Positions 13,842 to 26,280 of a DNA stretch of 60,000 bases are shown in pieces (within the stretch, counting starts at the first letter, position 1; the number at the start of each line of letters is the position of its first letter). The notes under the pieces are model-generated. The model saw nothing but the letters and a program-made list of their open reading frames with translations, ran no database searches and was not told the origin of the DNA. The DNA comes from Polytrichum commune (lineage: Eukaryota > Streptophyta > Polytrichopsida > Polytrichales > Polytrichaceae). The DNA lies in assembly GCA_950295325.1 (NCBI GenBank), contig OX485808.1, positions 19,924,527-19,984,526 on the forward strand. The letters are read 5' to 3'. The position numbers and the translations under genes are program-made.

Positions 13842-15838
13842 TGAAGATATTTCAATATTTCGCAAAGGTGAAAGACAACAAACCTCCAACATACAAGGTA
13901 GACGTGGCTTTGATGGAAGCTTTTTTTTCTCTCCTTGGACTCACTTCTCAGAGGACATGAAACACATAATTAGCGCAAGATGATTAGCAAATCCAAATTG
14001 TGCTAGTAGTCAGTTGCCTCATAATTTATTAGAGCTCATGTGAGTATCTTAAGCACTCTCAAAATGAAAGACTCGTGTGCTCATTTAAGTGGTCATCTAG
14101 GTCCTCCCCCACCTCCAATCATGTAGACTATTGAAACTGTAATGGTTAGCGCATTTTGAACACATAGTCCAATCTCTTTTTAACATCTGTCTTTTTGGTG
14201 TCCGTTCTTAAATCCACACCTAACCACATACCATCCACTATGGATGTCCAAATTTATTGTTGTGTTCGGTTGAGGCACATCTACGCTAGCACATAGATGC
14301 TCAATGTTGTGCATTACAATGATCAAACTGGGGTTCAAGGACCTTAATTAAGTAGCCTAATTAGAGGAGCATACTCAATTTGTACAGGATCGGGTAGTAG
14401 ATTAATGGTTCATATCATCCCATTTTGACCGGCTTTCTAGCTAGTCATGAATACCACAAAGCCCATCGGCTTTAACATTGTTTTATCTTTCTTAGAAATT
14501 GTTTATGTTTTTGTCAACGCAAGGCTTGTAAGGTGGAGGAACATTCCCATAGCTCATGACACAGTCTACTTGAAAATCGCAGGTACATAGATAGATGTAC
14601 CCAAGTCCTGAGAAGGACAACAACATCCTATTGTTACCAATGACCATTGTGTGTAATTCTTAAAAAAACTATCTATCTATGTGACCTCTACAATTGCATA
14701 TACGGCATAGTCCGCCAAGAGCCTAAGGCTAGTGTAAATGCAGCCTACAAAATTTGTGACTTGGCCTATAAAATTTTGAAAGTGTAGGACAAAGAGCCTA
14801 TGGACAATTTAAAAACATAGGATATCAACCTATGTGATAAAAAACATGTAGGAAATTTTGCCTACAAAGTTTTTAAAAGAGAGGATTTTAGCCATTCATC
14901 CTTCTTCAAATTGGGAAATTAGTTGACCTAAGTACATATCTTTAGGCTAATACTCGGGGCTCTTGGGTGGCACATAGACGGATATCAATAATAGCCCTAA
15001 CTCCCTGCCCACCAATCTTTACAAATACCATTCATCACAACTCCTCTCTCTCTCTCTCTCTCTCTCTCTCGCTCGCTCGTTGTGTTGAAATTCAAGTGTC
15101 GCAGTCTCACAGATCAAGCAACTCTCTCAATCTCTCGCGCAAGCAGCGTTGAAATTCAAGTGTCGCAGATCAAGCAACTCTCTCTCTCTCTGTGCGAGGT
15201 CAGCGATTTGAACTTTGTCTGTGTGTGTGCGAGGTTTTTGCTGGAGTTGGTTAATCCTTGGCCTTCAAATGTGGTGAAGGGCTTAGCCAGGTTCAATTCC
15301 TGCCAAGGATACCACTTAGTACTCAAATTTTGAATTTAAATCCTACAACATTAAAAGATATGAAGGATTTTAACCTACTAAAAATTAGTTTTGAAGGCAA
15401 TTGGCGGGTAACTTAAAAACTCAAAAGGTTTTCAACTTACAAAAATTTGATATTGTAGGATGCAACCTATGCCATGAGGGAAATAGCCTATGCCCTTTTA
15501 AAGAGGTAGGCAATTAACCTCAATAACTTCAAAAACTTTTCGGACACTGTATACGGTACTGTGAATTGTCCCATTCATATGGGCCATGCTCAATCTCTAA
15601 ACATTGTGTTTAGGGTCGCTTCCTATTTGTAATTACTCATTGCTATATCTATTTACTATGTATATGTTATAGTTTACCAACAAATGTCAAATTGATTATT
15701 CGGAGATAATAGAATTGAACAACTCTTTTTCTTCGTAAAATGATATACAAGACGAATAGTAAATTGATGTAGGACTGTGTATCTCCGAACAATACGTGAA
15801 ATTAAATATCATATTTAGTGTAGTTTCCATCATGAAAC
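13842..15838. other. Intergenic sequence with CT repeat and short duplication
   Basis: A CT microsatellite (15043-15070) is followed by two copies of GTTGAAATTCAAGTGTCGCAG...ATCAAGCAACTCTCTC (about 15081-15128 and 15147-15190). No gene recognised. Confidence 0.6.
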
Positions 15839-15841
15839 TTA

Positions 15842-16408
15842 GGGGTTGTTTACACCATGGACTGTGAAGTCATCCCAAGGCCTTGTAAAATTTGTGATTG
15901 GTTGTTGAACTCGTCCTGGGACCATTTCGGTTTCCACCAAAGAAAAAATTGTTAGAGTGACCATGGATTTCGAGGTCCCCAAAAGACATATTTTAAGGCA
16001 TGCATTATCCGCTAACATGGTCCAATGGGTTTTGTGGTGGAAGAGGCAAAAGAGGTGCTCTGGTAGAAAAAGGCACGGGCCAATAACAGAGAAATGTTGT
16101 TATAATAAATTCTGGATGAAATTTTTTTGGGGGGAGAAAAGATGAAGACAAGAAATGGAAAGAGAACGGTCAAACTTAATTTTCTTAAATGCCCTTTTTG
16201 GGCATATATATTTTTTTTAAATAGAAAAAAACACATTCACTTTTTGGTGCATGGTCATTCCTCTTGGTCCACATTTGGTTTACACTTGGTGAGGGGCCCA
16301 AAGGCTTTGTAGATTGATTTTTTGTATAGATCGGACCATGGAAGTTGAACCATGGGAAAATGCCATTTTCCATGGTCCAACTTCATGGCCCATGCTGTAA
16401 ACCGGCCC
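15842..16408. mobile_element. PIF/Harbinger-like non-autonomous element, copy 1 (567 bp)
   Basis: Flanked by TTA at 15839-15841 and 16409-16411. The left end GGGGTTGTTTACACCATGG mirrors the right end, whose reverse complement is GGGCCGGTTTACAGCATGG. A longer internal palindrome near the right end has CCATGGAAGTTGAACCATGG facing CCATGGTCCAACTTCATGG. No transposase. Homologous to 36724-37317. Confidence 0.85.
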
Positions 16409-16411
16409 TTA

Positions 16412-17162
16412 ATGTGGGTTGCATCAATATTCATAATATTACCATGCAACTTTATGATGGTCTCTTTACAAAGAAACAATATGCGATCAAAATTATTATT
16501 AAAAAATAATATTAAAATAAGCATGATAATTTATCATTGCTTGTTGAAGAGTTCACAATACACAATATAAGTGCTTCCCATAAATGGGGATTAGTCCCAC
16601 GAAATGCAGCCAAGGGGTTGTGTAACGTTATGTTGAACCCACCCTAAATACCTAGTTTAAAATTAGTGTGGTTTGGATTTTTCCCCTAAATTTTGATGCA
16701 TGTGACTATTTTATTTTATACTATTTTTGCCCATGAACTAATATCCAAGGTGTTGGTTGGAATCTTAGATACTATACTTGTAAAAGTGGCATGTCTAATC
16801 TATGAAGGGCCGAGATGGGGCATGCTTATTTATCATAGTATTGTTTGGGACCATGATTTCGACTACCGGCACCCAAATCAATTACCGTTGACATCATAAG
16901 AAGGTCATATTGGATTGCAATGTGTGAGAAACACTTGGAACACCCTCTTTCATTAATAGGGTGCACCAATAATTTCAAGCGAACTACATTGTGTAAGGTA
17001 AATCTTATCACTTACTCTTTGGAATCACGCAATGCTATAAATTCCTAATGGTTAATATAAGGTTTACCAATTAAAAATGTTAATGTTCTCTAATTTTCAA
17101 ACAACCAATTTGAAGTTTGTTGATAAGATTTGAGATTTGAGATATACCTAGATTAAAAGGTT
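16412..17162. other. AT-rich intergenic sequence
   Basis: Nothing recognised. Confidence 0.6.
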
Positions 17163-17962
17163 TAGTGTTTGATTAGGCAAGAAAGATAGATTAACCATAC
17201 TTTGATGTACTTAGCATGTGAGCATATGGTTTTTGGAGTCAAACAACCCCAAAGAAAGAATGTTGCACAAGGGCTAGACAAACTCATGAAAGAATTGTGC
17301 ACGGGAGTTAGACACCTCCCTTTGGCAAATCTTTGTGTTGGATTTAGACAACTCCAACCACAAGATATGAATCGGAGTTAGACGACTGGAACGAATGGAT
17401 GTTATTCATTGGAGCTAGACAACTCTTAATGAATAAATGAATCTAGTTGGATTCAAGAAATTCCAACTAGAAGGATGGATCAATGAATGTAGCTGAAATT
17501 AAGCAATTCCCACTAAAAGAATGGATGAATGAATCTAGTTAGATTTGGACATTTCCAACAAGAGGAATGGATGAATGAAGTTGGAATTAGACATTTTCAA
17601 CTAGAAGAATGGATGATTGGATCAAGTTGGAATGACAATTCCAACTACAAGAATATATGAATGCATCAAGTTGGAATTAGACAGTTCCAACTAATGAATT
17701 GTGATTAAGCCAAAGGATGAAAATGGAGTACATGGTAAAACGATCTATGTATATAGATAAGGAAGCTTCAATCCACATTTAGTTTGATTGGAGACTTCTA
17801 AAAGTATATCTTGGATACTATGGATAAAGATGGATAAGACTAGGAGTGCCTTTGGGTACAAGAGTGAGCTCGGGGGAGGAGAAAGGATCATCTTATTGTT
17901 TCTCTCCTATGGTCCGGTGGTTCGAGCTCATAGCAATCACAATATTGTGTTCAAGTGTAAAA
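17163..17962 (+). mobile_element. LTR-like repeat with about 40-bp tandem array, copy 1
   Basis: Begins near TGTTTGATTAGGCAAGAAAG and ends near CAATCACAATATTGTGTTC. The array at about 17270-17700 has units such as GAATGGATGAATGAATC, AGTTGGAATTAGACA, ATTCCAACTA. The 3' part carries CTATGGATAAAGATGGATAAG. The inverted homologue is at 24440-25135. Likely a solo LTR or part of a non-autonomous retroelement. Confidence 0.6.
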
Positions 17963-18156
17963 CTTTATGTCATGTTTAAAGTTTGAAAATTATGAATACT
18001 AGTTTCTCATGTGCATTCATGATTGTATTATTATTGTCTAATAAAAGAACCTGATAAATTCTATAACAAATAGTTATAGCACTACGTAATTCCAAATAGG
18101 AAGTGACACTAAAAACCATAACTTTCTAATTAAAAAAAGACTTCTTACCATCAAAG

Positions 18157-18191
<35 letters not shown>

Positions 18192-18781
18192 CATATATAC
18201 ACATATATATATACATATAGTGGTGACTAGTAAAAACCTTTGTCCTTCCTAATAAATATATAAATACGTATAGCAATTTGGAATACCATATTGCAATCCA
18301 CACTAATTGAAATAAAAGGATATAGTACAAGAATTGATCTCTTTATGGGTCAACCATCACACCGCTCCTTGATGTGAGCTTCTTGGTGAATCTGTAATAT
18401 TTTGAAGATGATTATCATAATGTAATCTTGATAATTGATTTCCTAAGAAAGCAAGGCATTGGTGAGCAACCGACCTATGCAATTCAAAGCTCCTTTATGG
18501 TTGATTACTTATAATTGTGTCACATGTGACATAATAACATTATACCACTCCTTGTCTGCGTTCCTTGGGACCATGTATCACATGAGCATAATTCTTCTTT
18601 TATTCTAGGATTCTCCATTGATGGGGAGCACTCAAGTTGTGTATTGTAAAATTTTCTACAAGCAGTTGTAAATTATTAGAGTTTTTTGAAACACAACCTC
18701 TTTCTTTGAAAAGAGATCATCATGTAGTTACTTAATAATGTTATGCATGTGAATAAACCCATATATCAAGGAAAAGAAATT
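17963..18781. other. AT-rich intergenic sequence with microsatellite
   Basis: A CT repeat passing into an AT/ACATAT repeat lies at 18157-18219. Nothing else recognised. Confidence 0.6.
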
Positions 18782-19148
18782 GTTTGCTTACTATGGAGCA
18801 CTTAAGTGACACGTTTCAAGTTGAGTTCAGAACTAAGATACTTGCTTGCTTTCATGAAGTGCCAACAATTATGCATACAATAGTGATGCATGAGTGCTTA
18901 CTATGGAGCACTTAAGATATCGAGATCTTAGTGACAAGGATGTCCCCTCGGGTTGTGCTGCTTCTCCCGAGGTGGTTATGGTTTGGTTCCTTTCTTACAA
19001 TTGAATTTTCAATTTGTGCCAAAAGAGAGAGAAAGAGAAAAGATCTTAGTGGCAAGTTTGAAGTTGATTCCGAGCTAGAGTGAGATACTAATTACTTGCT
19101 TATGTGAAGTAGTACTCCCGGGAGTCATGCTTACGATATTGAGGCATG
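18782..19148 (+). repeat. Tandem duplication interrupted by a retroposon
   Basis: Unit 1 (18782-18894) and unit 2 (18895-19148) share GCTTACTATGGAGCACTTAAG, GTGACA, CAAGTTGA-like, AGATACTTGCTTGCTT/AGATACTAATTACTTGCTT and GATGCATGAG/GAGGCATGAG. Unit 2 is longer mainly because of the 102-bp insertion at 18939-19040. Confidence 0.75.
18939..19040 (+). mobile_element. 5'-truncated LINE insertion with 16-bp target duplication
   Basis: The 102-bp insert ends CAATTTGTGCCAAAA plus an A/G-rich tail and matches the last about 70 bp of the LINE ending at 13841 (CCGAGGTAGTTG...CAATTTGTGCC). Flanking copies AGATCTTAGTGACAAG (18923-18938) and AGATCTTAGTGGCAAG (19041-19056) differ at one base: a clear target-site duplication. 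It defines the 3' end of this LINE family. Confidence 0.85.
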
Positions 19149-21596
19149 AGAATCTTGTTGTTTTACTTCCATCTATTCCCTCCAAAAATGGGCACCCATG
19201 GGGATGTGCTCGTTGCACTCGCATCGAGCTTAATTAGAAAATAATCACACTTACGATTTTTAAATCGGTGCGTGCGAATAGTGGCATGCTATTTCATGGG
19301 CCTCCCCCCACCACTCGACATGCATTATCCACAGCTATACACCCCCACTCTCTCTCGCCCATTTTTAAGCTTGTCAACTTTGCGGATCTCACGAACTTTG
19401 ACTCCCAAATCCCCTCGGCCAACCCTCGGAGCCCTTCGTCTTGCGATGTTTTTTTAAACACGTTTGACCGTGCGATGGGTCAACGCTCCCTTTCACCACT
19501 ATGCATGTGTGCCGAATACTACTAATCTATGGAAAGTGGGAATTTTGTTGTACTACCCTCCCCCTTTCCACCAATATTGTATGCCCGGGGCCTCACCTAG
19601 ATTTTTCCTCAATTTAGGTGTCGATCACAAACTTCACAAGTGTTGCACGCCATTCGGTTGCTTTGGAATAATACGTCAATCTTGTCATCATCGAAGATGC
19701 GCTTTGTCTCACACTACTATTATCTTAATGCCCGTCGACATATTTTAAGGAGGCCAAGTGATCTTTGTCGATGGCCTTACATACATACATACAACACACC
19801 TAGATGAGCGAGCTAGCTTCTACTTTTACTCATGGGTTATAAGTCATTATGTCAACTCACTGTGTATGTTTGACAAATTTCATTCGACGTTCAATTTGAA
19901 ATCCAAAGTGTCTATCACGTGACATTTTTAAGAATAAAAATAAATGTCAATTGACAACTGCATTTTCTTCTAAAATGTCATCTCAACTGCGAATCTCGCA
20001 TGCTTAGTAGTACATATCATTTTGATTTTTAACATGTCAATTGATGTGTGGTTTTTTTCTTCACAAGTCACATTCACGTGTCAAATTCCAAAATGTGTGT
20101 GTTAATTGATGTCCATTTTGTGTGTCAAATGTCAAGATTACAGACTGATGGTAATTCAAAGTAAGACGTAGCGAGTCACGTAACAAAAAGGACCTCTGAG
20201 GTCATCAAGCCACCGACCCCTCTACACCAATGAGAGGAATTTTTAATGGGCTTGTTTTGTATTCAAATTAGTGGGAGTTTTCTATTGATATCATTGAGGG
20301 AATCGGGTTATCATTATAAAATTCTTAGTATCGTTATTCTGGCATAAGCCAAAACCTCAACTAATTTTGAGCCTTTGAAAAGAATCGAGTCAACGGTATG
20401 AATAGGGTGACTGACAATTGATAAATACACATCTTTTGCATTATCAATACAATTATGCCTTATGCACTATTCCAACGTGATAATTGTTTGTTGCAACTTT
20501 GCGCCATTGAGAGCAACATATTTGTTCTTCAAATTTTGTAGCTATTTTTGAAATGTAGAGTTTTGGAGTGTTGGAACTACATCAACATTTTGTTGAAGAA
20601 AATCAAAGGTCTCCGTGTGTGATGCATACTTCTACTTGGAATTTGACAAGGACATGATTCACCTTCACTTCGCAACCTCTTATAACTCATCCACTTTGCA
20701 AAATGCGTATATACAAAATGCATCTATCTATATCTATCTATTTTTATATATCTATATCTAAATGGAGTGTGTGGGGGGGGGGGGGGTAGGGATTTTTGAT
20801 CAATATCTATAGATCTCAAAATATTCACAGGAATATTTATTACAGACACTGAAGCCTTCCATCTAGAAAACATATGTACAAACTTTGAAAGACCGATCAT
20901 TTTAAGGAAGTAAGATTCACGGGGAAAACATTGTTGTTCTTTTGCTTTAGATTTTCACAAAAAGAATGGACATACATTCAAACACATCCATCGCGATCAC
21001 AAAATGTCATATAGTCCAACATGTGTCTACGTGACCAATTGCTCATCCAAGAGCTAAAGGAACCTTGCCAAAATTTGTCACAATTGTTCATCCATGGAGA
21101 CAAGATGTCATCCATAATTGCGACATGATGTTCATGAGTTGCTAAGTTATAATCGATAACCAACTTGAGTAGGTGGATTATTAAATATTTTTCCTATGGT
21201 TGGTCATCCACTTTCCTCTCGCTGGATATTTAGTCATGATTCTTTAATGATGTGCACAATTTCTTCCTCACAGCAAATCATGGTACATGGCCGTTAAGTG
21301 AAACCCGGTTGGCGGTTGCCTACCGCTCACGAAAAGATCTTAATCTATTACTAAAATCCTGGAAACCCAACATTTTCCCCTCATTTAATAGAAATGACAT
21401 GAAATCACTAGTCATACATACTTACCCACTTACTCCTTCCTTAGGGTAGGCCCCTGCATCGGGCCATTGCCCAGGTTTAGCCCAGGAGCTGAACCCACAC
21501 GTCAGGACCAACCACAATTGTAATGATGGTGGGGCCTGGAAAGCTCTTCCGGGCCGGAATAATCTGGGTCTAATGCGACCCAACTTTCAACTCCTC
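19149..21596. other. AT-rich intergenic sequence, TGTCA-rich
   Basis: No gene recognised. 19860-20150 is unusually dense in TGTCA/TGACA pentamers, two CACGTG-type sites among them. A 14-G run lies at 20773-20786. Two overlapping ORFs near 19270-19750 are Pro/Ser-rich and unconvincing. Confidence 0.5.
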
Positions 21597-21860
21597 TATA
21601 AGAGAATCGACTATCAATACCTCACAATCTTTGACCATATAGAATATTAGCCTCAACTATTTCTATGTGAAATCTTGTGTATCATAAGATATTAAATTTG
21701 ACCACGGGACCCACAGCTCATGAAGCTCATATAAGAGTGAACGTGTGAGACATATTAGGAGACTAATCCCCTCTAAAATAATGTTACCCGATTTAGCACC
21801 CCTTTGTGTTTGCGTTTGGCGTACAATGTGTGAACATGCCCTCAGAATTACGTCCTAAAG
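21597..21860 (+). repeat. Dispersed repeat, copy 1 (LTR-like)
   Basis: Homologous in the same orientation to 33716-33990; see the shared blocks listed there. Ends are not defined. Confidence 0.6.
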
Positions 21861-23644
21861 GACCCACTTGAGCTCCTTGTTGACCTCCACAACCAAAAAT
21901 ATTTCTCCCACTAGACTCTCACTAGAGTTAAACTTGGATCCAAATTTAGGAAAGAAGTGATGATTGTGTGTCTTATAAGGGTGGTCTCTAATCCACCACT
22001 TGTGGGTTAGCCCTTAATGGCCTATATGTCATAAAACGAGACTCTCAATTTCAAATTCTTTAGATCTATTTGTCTATCGTTTCTAAAACTAATTTCAAAA
22101 TCCATCAATTGTTACCCTCTATGCTTCATGTAGCATTCACATTTTAAGAGACCTTTTGATATATTAGCACTTGAGGATCACCTTATGTAATCATTTTCCC
22201 ACCAATCTACGGTGTTTGTTACTTTTGATCAATTGTTTCAAGTCTATCACTATAACAAAACCTGGTTTCAAATACGATGAAGTTTTACAAGTTATCGGTT
22301 ATAAACTCATTAGCCCTTTAAAAGGTCACCCCGTGTTTTTTGAAAGTGAGATGACTTTAAGATGAACGATTTTCAGTTCTCAAATATTGGTCGCATAAAA
22401 ACCAAAGTTGCTATAAAGCACATAAATGACTACATGCATGCAGTTGAAATTTAAACTTCCTTCTCGACATGGAATGAACCCTGTGTGTAAGATTCCGATT
22501 GTACCGATACATGAAAAATTTATATGAATGTATCATATAATGAATGCATGTCCCAAAGCCTAAAACTAGCATGTGTACAACCTAGTTATAAGAAATGCAA
22601 TCATGTGAAGGTGGCTTGAAATACTACTTAATTGCATAGAATAACACATTGTGTCCTTTAAAGTATTTTATACCCTATTTCCAAATTAAGTCTTTCGTCA
22701 AACAATTTCTCTTAGCAAGATAGATAGAAATATTACAACACGGGTTACTTTCCCAAGAATGGACCAAAAGTGAAGTTCACAACGACAATAGCACGTTATT
22801 CTTGTCTCCAAACCCCCCCCCCCCAACACCCCAAAAGCCATGTGAGGCCTAGGTGACATTTTAAGGGTTAAACAATGACCAACTTTTGTTTTTAACCATA
22901 TGGGATGTGATCATTTAATGGTGCCTTGCAACATTCCTTTTTGGATGGATCGCAAAAAAATGGTTGGAACTATTATTTGAAAAGCATCTTAGGGATTGTT
23001 GTACCTTCATGCCTCTAAGAACGAAACGCTCCAAAAGTTGTTGAAGTCCATTTTGGAGCTCTCGTGCCGCATTACCAACCTCCACGTGACACATGTAAGA
23101 CATATGGATTCTAATTATGAAGTGGTTAGAATCTTTTGATATATAATATGTCTTCTCATTCCAAAAATGTAAACATAACATCATTCAATTGCTATCAGCC
23201 ATTCCATTTTAATAATATTAGTATATTGCATCACTCGAGTTTTTTCAGCCTAATTTTGCCAATGTAATGCTATGTTGTGAGAACAAATAAAGTTTAATTC
23301 CAAATAGAATTTGGCTTATTCCTAGCCCCACCTAGAGTATAGACTCAGTTGAATAAAGTCATGAATCCGTGATCGACATATATTGAGAACATTTATTAAA
23401 TAATAGGGCACCTTTGGTACACCAAGGTGGTAATGGAAGAGCTTTTGGAGTAGTAGGTGGAGGGGTCTGAAATTATATTTACATAGGCATTACAACCACA
23501 ATAACCAATTGCTACCCTATACTTAATATTATGATCCCAAAATGTGGTAAGAAAACAATGCATGTGTAACCATGTAAAGTCAATATATAGCATGAAGTGT
23601 TATGAAAGAGAGCATGTTTTTGGATGGAGGCACTAGTCATCAGC
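21861..23644. other. AT-rich intergenic sequence
   Basis: Nothing recognised beyond a 12-C run (22813-22824). Short ORFs have no domain. Confidence 0.6.
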
Positions 23645-24415
23645 CTAAGTTCCACTTTGGATTGGAAATGACCCTCTTGATGAGATACTCATTTACAAAA
23701 ACAATTGGACCCTCAATATTCAACAACAATACACTTTTCGAGCCCTAGAGAACTATTATGAACTTTGGAAGTTGGTTTTTTCCCATGGAAATAAATTTTT
23801 TGGGGTCACATTTGGTTAGAAAATGGCCTATCGTTGACATCGTCCTATTTACCAACAAAAAAAAGGGACCCCAAGAGTTAGTAGTAATATGCAAAACACT
23901 CCTAAGGCCTTGCCGATCCGTTTTGTCCTTTTCTCAAAGAGTACTCTCCCCATTAAATTGATTTTTTGGGGGCCTGAAATGTTCGTTGAAAAAAACACTT
24001 TCCTTGACAAGATACCCATTATAAATATTGGACCTCCAATAATTAGCAACAAAACATTGTTAAGGCCCTAAAGAACCATTATGTCCTTTCCAAATTGAGT
24101 TTTTCCCCGTTGGGGAAAAAGGTTTAGAAACTCTACTCTAGATTGAAAATGACACTCTCATTGATGAGAAACACCCATTTACAAAACAAACCGTACCTCA
24201 AGAGTTAGGATCAATTTGCAAAACACTTCTAGGGCCTTGAAGAACCATTTTGTTATTTTCCAAATTTACCATTTTTTGATTAACATGAACTTCTTGGGGG
24301 TTATGAGTGTATTGGAAATGACCCTCTTGTTAATGAGATACATTGCCAAGGCCTTTGTGAACCATATCGTGCTTTTCAAAAGGATTTTTTCCCATTGAAA
24401 ATGTTAAATACAATC
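23645..24415 (+). repeat. Degenerate minisatellite, period about 165 bp
   Basis: The motif AAGGCCYT-GAACCAT-TTGTCCTTTTC recurs at about 23740, 23903, 24064, 24231 and 24350, and GGAAATGACCCTCTTGATGAGATAC variants at about 23663, 23990, 24147 and 24314. Units are heavily diverged and the last is short. Confidence 0.75.
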
Positions 24416-24439
24416 AATTATATTTGGGAAAATGTTAAA

Positions 24440-25135
24440 TACAATCAACATAATTGGGAGGAGAGGGGAGAGGTGAGAGGGTCGTGATATACATGCAATA
24501 ACACAACATTGTGATTGTTATGAGATCGAACCAACCGACCATAGGAGAGACCAAAGATGATCCTCTCTCTTCCCCCGAGCTCTCTCTTATTCCCAAAGGC
24601 ACTCCTAGTCTTATCCATCTTTATCCATAGTATCTAAGAGATATTTTTATAAGTCTCACGTCTTACTAAATTTAGATTGAAGCTTCCTTATCTATATACG
24701 TAGATCATTTCACTGTATAATATTTTTTCATCTTTTGGGTCAATCGCAATACTCTAGTTGGAATTGTTTACTTCCAACTTGATCCAATCATCCTATCTTC
24801 TAGTTGGAACTGTTTAATTCCAACTACATTCATTTATTCATTGAGAGTTGTCTAGCTCCAATGAATCACATCCATCCGCTAGGAGTTGTTTAACTCCGAC
24901 TTATATCTTCTAGTTGGAGTTGTCTAACTCCGATGCAAAGATTTCAATTGGGAGGTGTCTAACTCCCATGCACAATTCCTTCATGGGTTGTCTAGCCCTT
25001 ATGCATCATTCTCAATTGGGTTGTCCAATCCAATTCTTTCTTTAGAGTTGTCTAACTCCAAACACCATCTGCTCACATGCTAAGTACATGCTAAGTATGA
25101 TTAGTCTTTCTTTCTTGCATAATCCAACATCAATC
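24440..25135 (-). mobile_element. LTR-like repeat with about 40-bp tandem array, copy 2
   Basis: Inverted homologue of 17163-17962. On the minus strand it begins TGTTGGATTATGCAAGAAAG and ends near ATAACAATCACAATGTTGTG. The array of degenerate units (core AGTTGGAATTAGACAATTCC type) lies at about 24760-25060. Conserved blocks outside the array include CTATGGATAAAGATGGATAAGACTAGGAGTGCC. TG at the start is compatible with an LTR, but no CA end or clean target duplication was found. Confidence 0.6.
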
Positions 25136-25247
25136 TTTTACTCATGTATATGATAACGGTGGAGGGAGGCTATATGACCATGTAATAACTCAAAGAATCT
25201 TCACTTTGACAACCATTTTTTAAAAATATTCGCACCGACTTTGGAAA

Positions 25248-25445
25248 GTGGCTATGGCCACATTTGGAGATTCACTAACATCATGCGCTAGGTTTATCAA
25301 AGGGGCTACACATGGCCAAGAACTAATAGTTTCGGTGGCAGCATCCACTATCCTATTTTCTGGAAGTAAAAATGGGAGGTCGTTCTTTAATGAATGGGCA
25401 ACCATGACCAGGGGTTCGCCTCCGCTCCAAACCGCCAATCCTTAA
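25248..25445 (+). other. Unassigned ORF fragment (65 codons), open on both strands
   Basis: The frame starts MAMATFGDSLTSCARFIKGA and ends at a stop after PPLQTANP. It has a balanced, protein-like composition, unlike nearby low-complexity ORFs. The opposite strand is also open over the same span (25220-25438, ending upstream of ATATT). I do not recognise either. It could be a captured gene fragment or part of a decayed element. Confidence 0.25.
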
Positions 25446-26280
25446 AAAAATGTTGGGGGAACACACCACTCTTGATGTTGGGATCCCAATGAGAACGCAA
25501 ACGTAGTTTTACGTTTTTCATCTTTGATTTCGATCAATATGTTAACCAATCAACTTTGAGATATGTGGGACCCCCGTCACATGTCAGTAAGCTAACAAAA
25601 ACGACGACCCATTTGCACATGTAGTGTGAACAGAAGTTTCAAAACGTCCGGTTTCACCTCTTTGCTCCGAGATGGCGTGTTATGAAAGCGTCGGGTTCGT
25701 TTCAGATGTGCACGCGTGTTTCATATCCTTCGAGCAAGAAGGTGGGTGCAAAGAGGAACAATGTCCGCTTAAGATACGATCGAATTGTGGGGGTCGAAAT
25801 GGAGGCAATGCGGGAAAGGAGGTGAGTGTCACCGGGCGGGCGGAAAGAAAAGAAAAGAAAAGAGGGAAATGAGGGGGTTGAATTACTTAGAGGGGAGTCA
25901 AACGGCACAATAAATTTCGTAAACGTCTGCGAAGTGAAGATTCTCTTCAAGGCATGCAATAAATATTGAATAATAAAGATGGGCACATCTGATCTTTCCG
26001 CCGGGGATTTAGTGACAGCTTTATCTCGTTCACTTATCAACCCAAGGAGGAGCAGCAGCTGCTGTTGCTGTTGCTGTGAGCTAAGCTAGCCGCTGGGCCC
26101 AAAGCCTATGTGTGTGTGTTTTTTGGGGGGGGGGCACAAATTTTGAAAAGAAATCAAAAGAACCAAATTCAACCACCTTCAGCCCCAAAGTATGATAGAA
26201 CAACAAAGATATTTACTTCATGAAGAGGAGGTTCGAGTGAAGGGGATCGAGGCCACACATGTTTGGAAACGGAGGTTTTA
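25446..26280. other. Intergenic sequence, slightly GC-richer
   Basis: ORFs overlap on both strands (25672-25872 plus, 25702-26040 minus) with no domain. CTGCTGTTGCTGTTGCTG near 26058 and a 10-G run (26125-26134) are the only notable motifs. Confidence 0.45.
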
